Shown here: positions 1 through 11,600 of the stretch, in pieces
How positions within the stretch are numbered: the stretch's first letter is position 1
Layout: every line of letters starts with the position of its first letter
DNA from: Corbicula japonica
Lineage: Eukaryota; Mollusca; Bivalvia; Venerida; Cyrenidae
Length of the DNA: 64,000 bases
Reading direction: 5' to 3'
Assembly (NCBI GenBank): GCA_038501625.1
Contig: JAZAYU010000008.1
Coordinates: forward strand, 7,750,938 to 7,814,937
Notes under the pieces: generated by a model
What the model saw: the letters and a program-made list of their open reading frames with translations, nothing else
What the model was told of the DNA's origin: nothing
Database searches by the model: none
Made by a program: the position numbers and the translations under genes

Positions 1-986
1 AGCAATTAGCTTTTTTCAAGAACTGGATTTTGCACATTGGAAGCCTACTACCAGAAAACCAGCTGTTCAAGGATGACGGCAGGTTTGTCGGCTGTTCCTA
101 ATGGTTTTTGCAATTTTTTTGTTTCAAATTCTAAAAAGACACCCCTCATATGTTTTTGATATTTCAGTTTTCTTTGCACATTATAAAACCAAAATCAGTT
201 TAAACAAAATGGCCGACATTTTTACAAAGTATTGTCTCACTGACGGATGTATTCATACGCCCACAAGATGTCAATTCTTTTACAAAATTAACAAAAATTG
301 TTTATTTATGCAATAATAAGCTCATAAGCGCATGTGCAAATGATCATTATTTTGACTGTTTTTTTTAAATTTCTTACTAAAACGATTGCCTGTAGAACAA
401 ACATAATTGGAATCAGACAAAAGTCTATGTAAAATGAAGTGACCCCTGGGGCGGGGCCAATTTTGACCCCAGGGAAATAATTTGAACAATCTTTGTAGAG
501 TTCCACTAGAGGGTGCAAAATGCCAAATATCTAAGCTCTAGGCTTTGTGGTTTCAGACAAGAAGATTTTTAACGTTTTTCCTATATAAGTCTATGTAAAA
601 TGAAGTGACCCCTGGGGCGGGGCCAATTTTGACCCCAGGGAAATAATTTGAACAATCTTTGTAGAGTTCCACTAGAGGGTGCTAAATGCCAAATATCTAA
701 GCTCTAGGCCTTGTGGTTTCAGACAAGAAGATTTTTAAAGTTTTTCCTTTAGGTTGCCATGGCAACCAGAGTTCTGCATGGAATTGATTTCTTTGAACAA
801 ATTTGGAAGAGCTTCATGGAAGGAACATCTGTGGCAAGTTTCATCAACTTTGGCCCAGGGGTTTAAGAGGAGATGTCGTTTAAAGTAAAAGTTTACGGAC
901 GGACGGCCGGACGCCGGACGGACGGACGCCGGACAAATTGCGATCACAAAAGCTCACCTTGTCACTACGTGACAGGTGAGCTAAAA
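1..986 (+). mobile_element. Tandem-repeat-cored element, right end (AGCTCACC hairpin family)
   Basis: Two 166-bp units start near 423 and 589 (GTCTATGTAAAATGAAGTGA in both). They are followed by a degenerate third part, a (GGAC)n tract at about 896-938, and a right-end hairpin at 951-982 (AGCTCACCT paired with AGGTGAGCT). Its left end is outside the window. It abuts the 3' half of a TTAA MITE at 982, so it may have inserted into that MITE. Confidence 0.7.
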
Positions 987-1090
987 AGCGAACAGTGCAA
1001 ATTCTGATCAGACAGCACAGAAATGCGGCTGATCTGGATCTACACTGTTCGCCCACGCAATCAAGGTGTATCTATGGAGGAAAGGGTTAA
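982..1090. repeat. TTAA palindromic MITE (family A), 3' half
   Basis: It contains the family block GCTGATCTGGATCTACACTG and ends TATGGAGGAAAGGGTTAA. The 5' half is missing or displaced by the element to the left. Confidence 0.75.
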
Positions 1091-1335
1091 CCTACTCAAA
1101 TTGTGCCACTTATTGGAGATTAAGCCAGCCAAAGGAAGATGAAGTAAGCGCCAAATTTTGTAGAAACAAACTACTGAACAGCCTAAGGTTTAATAACCAC
1201 ACATGTCCATTGTGAAAAATGTCTATAGACATTATGATTAGCTTCAAACACTTAGCTCCAGAGTTTTAACACTAAATACTGAACTGGACTGAACAGGCAA
1301 AACTACAATACAATATTTATATCAATTCGGATATA

Positions 1336-2175
1336 TGAGGGCTGTTCCATAAATCTGCGGAATTTGTTAATACATTAAATATACTTGAAGCACGTCCACA
1401 TCAACATTCAGCACTTTAAACGTCAAACTGAAGAGCGCAGTTAACTTGCTCAACGTACTCGCCTTTTGTAGCCACACATTTCCTATGTTGGTCAACCAAA
1501 TATTCATATGTCACACGAAACCAATCACTGGGAGAATGAAGATTTGCTCCCGTGACTTACTTCACAATTCATCTGAGGTGTCGAACCGATGGCCTCGTGG
1601 TTCCTTCTTCATTTCCCGAAAAAGGAAGTCCATGGGGCCAGGTTTGGACAACAGGGAGGGGTGTGAGAGAATATCAAAGCCCAGCAGTGCAATACCTAAC
1701 TCTGTGTCATGTGCGCGATGTGCGGACTCATTGTCTTGGTGCAATAATTTCAGTCCAACACAAACTTTCATGACGGAACATTATTTATTTTCCATACTTG
1801 ACGTCAAACTTTTTTCTTAAGTCATAGCGATAAAGCGCTGATGAGAGGTAACTGTTCAACACAGCATCTTTTAACGGACAGGAAATGATGTTCATACTTA
1901 AACGTAAAATCAGACACATTGGCGCCGAAATTGTGAATGTTTCGACTATTTTACAGCTTTACAATGTTCTAAAGTTTGAAAACCTGGCATGCTTCAAGTG
2001 TGTATATATTGGTTGCTATAGATATCGCTAAATGAGCGATGAAATATAAAAGCACATTCATACTATATACATTCATCTCAGTACATATGAGACTATAAGC
2101 ACAAAATTTTGTGTAATTGTATTTAAAAATGAGTGCTTAAGAGGAAAAGTCCGCGGATGTATGGAACAGCCCTCA
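1336..2175 (-). mobile_element. Mariner-family transposon, internally deleted
   Basis: Terminal inverted repeats TGAGGGCTGTTCCATA at 1336 and its complement ending at 2175 are flanked by TA on both sides. On the minus strand, 1771-1562 encodes a transposase fragment with LLHQDNESAHRAHD and then GPMDFLFREMKKEPRGHRF. The two Asp residues are separated by exactly 34 residues, the D34D spacing of mariner catalytic domains. At 840 bp it is shorter than the usual 1.3 kb, the first catalytic Asp region is not seen, and a stop follows the fragment, so it is a relic. Confidence 0.85.
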
Positions 2176-2177
2176 TA

Positions 2178-2541
2178 TAATGTATTTAAGTGTATATAAC
2201 TAACCAACACTTTCACATCAGGGTGAAAGAATTTCCTTCAGAATCCTCTTTATATGCAACTGAAATACTGAAACAAAAGAGTCGCAGCGATGTTTTCCAA
2301 TACTGGCAAATTAATAAGGGTCCTTAGAATGAGTATTCCTGAACCAATAATTCGACTATCACAGCACACTGCTGTAAAAGTTATGTTAATCTGGACCTTA
2401 TTGATTAACCTTTGAACTGTAACCAGTTTGCTATTTTATTAAAAGCTTTTGCTAAACAATCCTACTAATCAACATCAACAAAATAAATTCTGGAGGTTGA
2501 TGGCTACGATACTCACTTCAAAATACAAAGATCATCCTTAC
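2178..2541. other. Unique intron or downstream sequence
   Basis: I see no gene, repeat end or conserved motif here. It directly follows the exon 34 donor on the minus strand, so it is intron. Confidence 0.5.
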
Positions 2542-2657
2542 CCGTACAAGAAGAGCAGAGCTACCAGACATGGTGCGTTTGTTGGTGACACATAGGAATC
2601 CACATTGAAGGCCAGGAATATAAAGATGCACAGCACAGATGGTATCAGGTAATTTAT
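2542..2657 (-). CDS. ABCA1-like: ABCA exon 34: TM9 and start of TM10 (residues 1806-1843), last exon in the window
   Basis: 116 bp, phase 0 in and phase 2 out. It encodes [20 protein letters not shown], then [18 protein letters not shown], matching the family segment CNYVVPATLVIIIF and SYVSSTNLPVLALLLLLYG. It lies 8 kb from exon 33, across the most repeat-filled intron. The next exon (family YGWSITPLMYP) is not found in 1-2541. Confidence 0.95.
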
Positions 2658-5600
2658 CTGAAGTTAGACAAAACACAGTAGGTCACTTTTCAACTTTTAA
2701 AAGCTAAGCACAGCTTAGCAAAGCTATCTGATGAAGGTCTACACTGTTTACTTCCGCGTTTCTACAGAAGCGGACAGGTTACTAAGGCAGAACATATCCG
2801 AAGTTTATGTCAGCGCGCACGTTAAGGCGCGTACCGAAGTCTCGTTCTTTCTTTCCGAGACTTCCAAAAACGCACCACGAAAATTTTCCCCAACCCATCC
2901 CAGCCCTTCTTCTTTCAATACTGCCCGTTTCATTACTGATTGTGCTGGCCGTTAGTTAGGTTTGTTGTATCCAGCGAATTATTAACTGAAATAATTTATA
3001 GTGTATAAAAGTGCAAAGTTGTAATAGAGGTATCTAAGTGTTAAATGTTACGTACATACTAGTATTAGTTATATTAATTTTATGGTACTATGTTCGAGAT
3101 GCTGCTGCTCGTTTTAATATATTTCATTATTTATATTAATTTTATGTTACTATGTTCGAGATGCTGCTGCTCGTTTTAATATATTTCCAGTGTCGTCTGC
3201 CAATGGATAAGCGTCAGTGCGTGTGGTCGGTCATAACGCATAGTACCTATGGGGGAGAGGGCGACACGTCGGCAGCGCCGCATCATGTCATAAGTCAGAT
3301 AGGAGGATAACGTGCTCCAGATTCTTGGGAAAATCATCCAACCGGCCCTGGAGCAGATTGACGTCATTGACTGTGCGCAGATGTCACGTTTTAGTGACTA
3401 CCAATTTATACACGATTTTCGTTGAACAATGAAACCCTTATAAGAATTGTCTTCTTGTGTGAACGAGTGGTCATTATAATGTAAGAAAACATTTGACAAC
3501 AAATTGCTTTGTATGAGCTGTAGAGGAATATCACCTTAAGATCCAGGATATTCATTATTTAAGAAGACTGGTATATACATGCATGAAAGCATGAGGTTAT
3601 GTAACACAACATGTGAAATAAGATAAAGACCTTCGAAATGCAACCAGTGGGTACTTCGTATCGTCGGAGGACTTCAGGGTGTTCATACGAATTCATAGAA
3701 CAGTTGAATAATTTTGATGACTTTTATCTATAATTCATTGTCGCAGCGTGGGCGTAAAATTCTGTGGGTATGCTTCAATAATATGCTTTACATCATTTAA
3801 CTGCTAAAAAGCTTGCATACGAAGTTAGAAAACTTCACATTAAGGCATTGTGAGCTCCCCGTCGACCTTGTATGACGGTCACTGGCCATGCTAGCTGATT
3901 TTCCAACCACTCAACGTCGCAGCGGACTCACAACCAATCTTAACTAGAGCTATCACTGAAGGTGATTAATACCCCCGTAATACTGCTTTGTCAGAGTATA
4001 CAGAAATGATGTTTGCATCTTTCATGGGTGAAAGTTGAAAAATAATTGAAATCCTGAAAATTTGCTGCAAAAGTTGTGTTTAAAAATAGCAACTTGGGTT
4101 TTCACCGGATGTAAACAAAACTGTAAAAGTAGTTGACGTCAGAAGGTTTTGTTGAATCGTGCTCCCCTTCTAAAAAATAATGGACTGATCCAAATGAAAA
4201 AAAATATGTCATGCAAATCTAATCACGAACGTATGTTAAAAGTTTGAAAACTGGAGAAGTAGTTTGTGTCATAAGATTTTGTTAAATAATGCTCCCCTCA
4301 AACCAAAAATGGACTGATCCATAAGAAATATGTCACTAACATGCGCACTTCATGCAGAACATATGATTTCAGTCGATATTTTGAAAACTGTAGAAGTTTG
4401 CATAACACGATTTTGTTAAATCATGTCCCCTGCAAAAAATAATGGACTGATCCACACGAAAAATATGTCACGCACATCTACACTTCATGCCGAACATATA
4501 TATCAAGTTTCAAGTCAATATCATAAAAACTGTAGAAGTAGTTCGCGTCACAAGATTTTGTTAAATCGTGATCCCCTCCGAAAATAATGGACTGATCAAC
4601 ATGAGAGAAAAAAAATTTGCGCAAATGTACCAAGAACATATGTTTAAAGTTTCAAGTCGATATCTTGAAAACTGTTGACGTAGTAAGTGTAGAAGTTTGC
4701 ATAACACGATTTTGTTAAATCACGTCCCCTGCTAAAAATAATGGACTGATCCACACGAAAAATATGTCATGCACATCTACACTTCATGCCGAACACATGT
4801 ATCAAGTTTCAAGTCAATATCTTAAAAACTGTAGAAGTAGTTCTTGTTACAAGATTTTGTTGAATCATGCTCCCTTCCAAAAATAATGGACTGATCCACA
4901 TGAGAAAAAAAAAATTTGCGCAAATGTACTCACCAACATATGTTTAAAGTTTCAAGTCGATATCATGAAAACTGTTGACATAGCAAGTGTAGAAGTTTGC
5001 ATAACACGATTTTGTTAAATCATGTCCCCTGCAAAAAATAATGGACTGATCCACACGAAAAATATGTCACACACATCTACACTTCATAACAAACATATGT
5101 ATCAAGTTTCAAGTCAATATCTTAAAAACTGTAGAAGTAGTTCGCGTCACAAGATTTTGTTAAATCGGGCTCCCCTCCGAAAAATAATGGACTGATCCAC
5201 ATGAGACGAAAAGAAAATTTGCGCAGGAATGTACTCATGAACATCTGTTGAAAGTTTCAAGTCGATATCTTGAAAACTGTTGACGTAGTAAGTGTAGAAG
5301 TTTGCATAACAAGATTTTGTTAAATCATGTCCCCTGCAAAAAATAATGGACTGATCCACATGAAAAATATGTCACGCACATCTACACTTCATGCCCAACA
5401 TGTGTATCAAGTTTCAAGTTAATATCTTAAAAACTGTAGAAGTAGTTCGTGTCATAAGGTTTTGTTGAATCATACTCCCCTGCTAAAAAATAATGGACTG
5501 ATCCACATGAAACAAAGTATGTCATGGAAATCTACTCACAAACGTATGTTTAAAGTTTGAAAACTGGAGAAGTAGTTTGCGTCATAAGATTTAAAATAAA

Positions 5601-8600
5601 AGTTTTTGTTAAATAATGCTCCCCTCCAAAAAAAATGGACTGATCCACAAAAAAATATGTCGCTTACATGCGCACTTCATGCAGAACATACAATTTTAGT
5701 TTCAAGTATTATATCTTAAAAACTGTAGAATTTTGCATAACAAGATTTTGTTTAATCATGTCCCCTGCAAAAAATAATGGACTGATCCACACGAAAAATA
5801 TGTCACACACATGTACATTTCATGCCGAACATATGTATCAAGTTTCAAGTCAATATCTTAAAAACTGTAGAAGTAGTTCATGTCACAAGATTTTGTTAAA
5901 TCGTGCTCCCCTCTGAAAAATAATGGACTGATCCACATGAGAATAAAAAATGTACTCACGAACATATGTTTAAAGTATCAAGTCTATATCTTGAAAACTG
6001 TTGACGTAGTAAGTGTAGAAGTTTGCATAACAGGATTTTGTTAAATCATGTCCCCTGCAAAAAATAATAGACTAATCCAGATGAAAAAATGTCACGCACA
6101 TCTACACTTCATGCCGAACATGTGTATCAAGTTTCAAGTCAATATCTTTAAAACTGTAGTAGAAGTTTGCGTCACAAGATTTTGTTAAACCGTGCTCCCC
6201 TGCAAAAAATAATGGACTAATCCAGATGAAAAATATGTCACGCAAATCTTCACTTCATGCCGAACATGTGTATCAAGTTTCAAGTCAATATCTTAAAAAC
6301 TGTAGTAGTAGTTTGCGTCACAAGATTTTCGTGAATCGTGCTCCCTGCAAAAAATAATGGACTAATCCAGATGAAAAATATGTCACGCACATCTACACTT
6401 CATGCCGAACATGTGTATCAAGTTTCAAGTCAATATCTTAAAAACTGTAGAAGTAGTTCGCGTCACAAGATTTTCGTGAATCATGCTCCCCTCCGAAAAA
6501 TAATGGACTGATCCACACGAAAAATATGTCACGCACATCTACACTTCATGCCGAACATATGTATCAAGTTTCAAGTCAATATCTTAAAAACTGTAGAAGT
6601 AGTTCGCATCACAAAATTTAGAAGTTTGCATAACATGATTTTGTTAAATCATGTCCCCTGCAAAAAATAATGGACTAATCCACACAAAAAATATGTCACG
6701 CACTTCTACACTTCATGAAATATGTCACACACATGTACACTTCATGCCAAACATATGTATCAAGTTTCAAGTCAATATCTTAAAAACTGTAGAAGTAGTT
6801 CATGTCACAAGATTTTGTTAAATCGTGCTCCCCTCTGAAAAATAATGGACTGATCCAAATGAGAATAAAAAATGTACTCACGAACATATGTTTAAAGTAT
6901 CAAGTCTATATCTTGAAAACTGTTGACGTAGTAAGTGTAGAAGTTTGCATAACAGGATTTTGTTAAATCATGTCCCCTGCAAAAAATAATAGACTAATCC
7001 AGATGAAAAAATGTCACGCACATCTACACTTCATGCCGAACATGTGTATCAAGTTTCAAGTCAATATCTTTAAAACTGTAGTAGTAGTTTGCGTCACAAG
7101 ATTTTGTTAAATCGTGCTCCCCTGCAAAAAATAATGGACTAATCCAGATGAAAAATATGTCACGCACATCTACACTTCATGCCGAACATGTGTATCAAGT
7201 TTCAAGTCAATATCTTAAAAACTGTAGTAGTAGTTTGCGTCACAAGATTTTGTTAAATCGTGCTCCCCTGCAAAAAATAATGGACTAATCCAGATGAAAA
7301 ATATGTCACGCACATCTACACTTCATGCCGAACATGTGTATCAAGTTTCAAGTCAATATCTTAAAAACTGTAGAAGTAGTTCGCGTCACAAGATTTTCAT
7401 GAATCATGCTCCCCTCCAAAAAATAATGGACTGATCCACACGAAAAATATGTCACGCACTTCTACACTTCATGCCGAACATATGTATCAAGTTTCAAGTC
7501 AATATCTTAAAAACTGTAGAAGTATTTCGCATCACAAAATTTAGAAGTTTGCATAACACGATTTTGTTAAATCATGTCCCCTGCAAAAAATAATGGACTA
7601 ATCCACACGAAAAATATGTCACGCACATCTACACTTCACGCCGAACATGTGTATCAAGTTTCAAGTCAATATCTTAAAATCTGTAGAAGTAGTTCGCGTC
7701 ACAAGATTTGTTAAATCGTGCTCCCCTCCGAAAAATAATGGACTGATCCACATGAGAAAAAAATAGTTCGCGCAAATGTCCTCACGAACATATGGTTAAA
7801 GTTTCAAGTCGATATCATGAAAACTGTTGACGCTGTAAGTGCCACAGACAGACCGCCCAACCAACCAACCAACCATTCAACCAACCGACCGGATGATGAC
7901 TCCTATATACCCCCTATACTTCGTATACGGGGGTATAATAATATAAATGATGCTTAGGTTCACAGTAGAGCACGGGACGCTGTTATTAATTGTTGTATGT
8001 TGGTTCGTTACCCAGACGGAAGGGGTCAGGCGTTTGCCCGGCGCGACCTGTTGGTCAGTCTGGAGGTACTGGCACGTGTGTTTGCCAGGTGGTTGTCACT
8101 GGCACGTGTTTGCCAGGTGGTTGTCACTGGCACGTGTGTTTGCCAGCTCGTGTGTTTTCACTGGTACCTGTGTTGTGTATTGTCACGGGCACAAGTTTGG
8201 CCAGCCGTGTGTATCTGTCGTGGTTGATGTGCCTCATAAATGTGTGTGTCTCGTGCTCGCCTACATTTTAATAGTACAGTCTGCACACCTTGTCAGTACA
8301 GGATCGGTAACGTGCACCAGTCTAAAAAAATATACCAACAGGGTACCCACAGGGTTTTGCGCCACATACTGCGGCCGAGACGCCACTATTTTAAAATCCA
8401 TATATGAATTTATAGATTATATCTTTTTCGTCATTTTACTTTGATTCTCAGTTTGTATATGTTGCTGAAATAGTCAAAATGTTAAATAAAAGTAGTCAAG
8501 TGTGTTTTGTGAGTCTTTATTCGATCATAAAATAAAGAAAAATGAAGTACAGTACATTCCACTTTATTGAATAGCGCTTATTTGAATATTTCGCTTATTA

Positions 8601-11600
8601 TAGTAGAATATTAAAACACAAAACCATTTCTATCTATTTCTATAATAAAATATATCTTTATTTGAATAGGTCACCGCATGCATTTCGTTTATTAAGATAG
8701 CACTATCCCACCTTACAACGCCTTACTACGCTAATCCTACTTGAAATTTACAAGTTTCTGCCCCAAGGCAATGTTCATTATCTGGTAAACTCGATAAATT
8801 TTTTGTCATTGTTGATCACCTATTTAAAATAATGACTTCCGTTCACTGGCACGCGTGTTTACCGTGTACATTTATAGCAATGACGTCACATTACGGGCTT
8901 TCCCCGCATCGAGAATTTTCATTTGTTTTTGTTCATTAGATGATTACGTTTTGTGGAATACGGGAAATTCTCGAATATTTTATCCGTAAAAAGAAAGAAA
9001 CATAAAACAGAAAAATACTTGCTTGGTATGTCGATGAGCAGGTAATGTCAGAACAACAAACTGTTTTGACGTTTCCTGCTCAATGTCTATGATGGTTAGC
9101 GGCTTGCATTAATTTTTGCTAATTTGCAATTTGTCTCGTGAACGAAATTATGCCAGTACAGTTTCAGCTTGGTGTTTTTTGCACCTATTTTTCTGGCTAT
9201 TGTTCGTCACAAAGTGTTTTCATGTCAAATCAGAAGCAACAGAATTGTAAAATAATTTTCATACGTTTGATGTTAAATTGTATCCGTTGGTAAACTTGTA
9301 CATTGCCTCTTAAATCCCTGCATACAAATGTAATAAACAACCTTCGCCGATAATGACGTAATACGACACGAAAAAAGCATGCGTTTCATGAATTTGTCGC
9401 CAACTTGATTTAATCATTTGATCTTTTTACCTGCCACAAAGAATGAACAAATAGAGATTGTAAATGTACAAAAATGGGATCCACGGACCAAGCGTGATAT
9501 ATTGGATATCGCGGTATAACAGATCGCAATGTATTTATTTACAATATTTTTTATCTTCGATTTCACCACAAGTAGTTATTAACGTTACGCTGTAGGTACG
9601 GCGTAAGCGAATTTCACAAGTGCGTATTTCTCATGACGCACCGACGAAAATGGCGGGGATACGAACGAAATCAAAAACTGGATAGAATTTGTAAGCTCCG
9701 TATATTATGATACTCCGCTTAATTGAATCAAGGATCATGACAAATAGACTATTCAAATAAGCGAATTCTACTGTATATTTTGTCCATGGTTTGTGTGAAG
9801 CTTTATTATGTAGCCTATCATATGCCTAATGGAAGGTATAATTATACTGACAATATTTCGCTCATGACCTCTTCCTCATAATTCAGAACACCCAAACACT
9901 ATAAAACATGGCACTGCAGAGGTAATCTGGTAAAATTCTAAACAAAACACTTGTTAGCAGTTGTAGTATAAAACATATAGTCTGTGGTCATATGATAGTA
10001 CATTTATAAATTCTATTTGTGCAACTCAGAAATGAAAACTTCACAAATTCAAAATTTCCCTATAGCTTAGAGATTATTTTGATCATGTGATTCCCCACAG
10101 TGGTTTTCCTGGTGAAAACCCAAGCACAGATGAGTTCAGGTCAATACTGTACATCTGAATATGACTTGTGTAATTATTCACAAAGCAAACCTGATCTCTT
10201 CTACAGCTTAGCACCTCTCATTTTTTTACCAAAATATCAGGTTTACATGTATACACTTGTTGCATGAATCTGTTGCTTATATGTAAGTAATGTATTACAT
10301 TAGAAATGAGAAACAACTATGTGAAACTATTCATCGTATATATATACCTTTTATACCAAATGTTACCAGAGTAGTTCGTTTTTGGTTCTTAAGTTTATAG
10401 GTTATTTCCAGATCAGAATGAATGAATGTGCCAGCTAATCTGATCTGGATATACACCGATTACAAATGGGAATTAAGCCCTGTGAAATTCGTAGCTTTCA
10501 TTGTAAAGATGCAAAACCTTTAACATATATATCTATATCAAGTCTCTTACCATTTAATCTATGCTTACAGTTTATATTGCATATGCAACCGGGGTAGATC
10601 CAGATCAAACTACCAATCCATGCAGTGTTTTCAGGATCCTTGCTTTTAGATTCATCAGGTTACCAGTGAAGAAAAAGGTTAACATGTAAATTTTAATTTC
10701 TGAATAACACAGAGTTTGAAATCAGCACTTACCATGTCCCAGCAGAAGTTAGATACCCAGTAAACAACAGGATTCACTCCGCTGACAAACTGAAGATGTT
10801 TAGAGTTGGAAGTTCTCTCCTCGATCAGGTACATTGTAAAACTGGCAGGAATGAAGGACATAGCAAATATCACACATATAGCTATCACCACATCCTTGAA
10901 ACTGTTGTATCTGGAAACAATAAACATTTATTCTTTATTTATTTTCCAACTCAGAGGGTATTCTGAAGTCTTGTATTTGTACCATGTTTTAAGATAAACA
11001 GATAACTCTAGCTGTCAGGGTTGTACTATACATGTAGAGATTTGATGGCACAGTTGGTTAGCATGATGTTAGACTACTGTGCCAGTGGTCTGGGTTCGAT
11101 TCCAGGCTGTAGCTGATTTCCCAACTGGTGTCCAAGGCTGAATATTTACACTTCAACTTCGTCCTCTACGATGATGTCTTATTCATCTAACATATCATAA
11201 TTTCTGATGGTAACCAGTGTGACATATTACTTTAGTACAGTAGAACTGTTCACAATTTATTGGAGGTTGCACAATGTTTTGAAGTACGACGTCACCAAGC
11301 ATGCATGTTTTGCAAAGAGTTGGATTCACTTTGTTGTCAATGTTGCTGTTCTAACAGCCATTCAAAAAGCTGTAATATCACAAATTCTTCAAATAATTTC
11401 TGTATTAATGAAAGTATTTATGTAAATTTAGGGATTAAATCAATATTTGATAGTTTTCATTAAGGAAGGAAAAACAGTTGGATTGTTTAAATACGCATGA
11501 AGCCCTTTGGGCTTCACACACATTAAACAACCCAACTGTTTTCCATACCCAAATGAAAACCATCAAATATTGATTCAATTCTTAAATGAATTTTACCAAA

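Noticed and set aside
1446..1820. 124-codon plus-strand open frame
   Set aside because: It is the antisense of the mariner transposase fragment on the minus strand.
1..2541. NBD2 or C-terminal exons of the ABCA gene
   Set aside because: I looked on the minus strand for the second Walker A (GVNGAGK), signature and LDEPTTGMDP motifs and found none; they must lie beyond position 1.
3942..7940. CRISPR-like array of regular repeats
   Set aside because: The units are contiguous diverged satellite monomers with no unique spacers, in an animal gene intron; the same holds for the arrays at 12.4, 40, 50 and 53 kb.
7947..8444. 165-codon plus-strand open frame with a hydrophobic start
   Set aside because: It overlaps a 30-bp minisatellite, has repeated Trp/His/Cys, no recognisable domain and no splice or family support.
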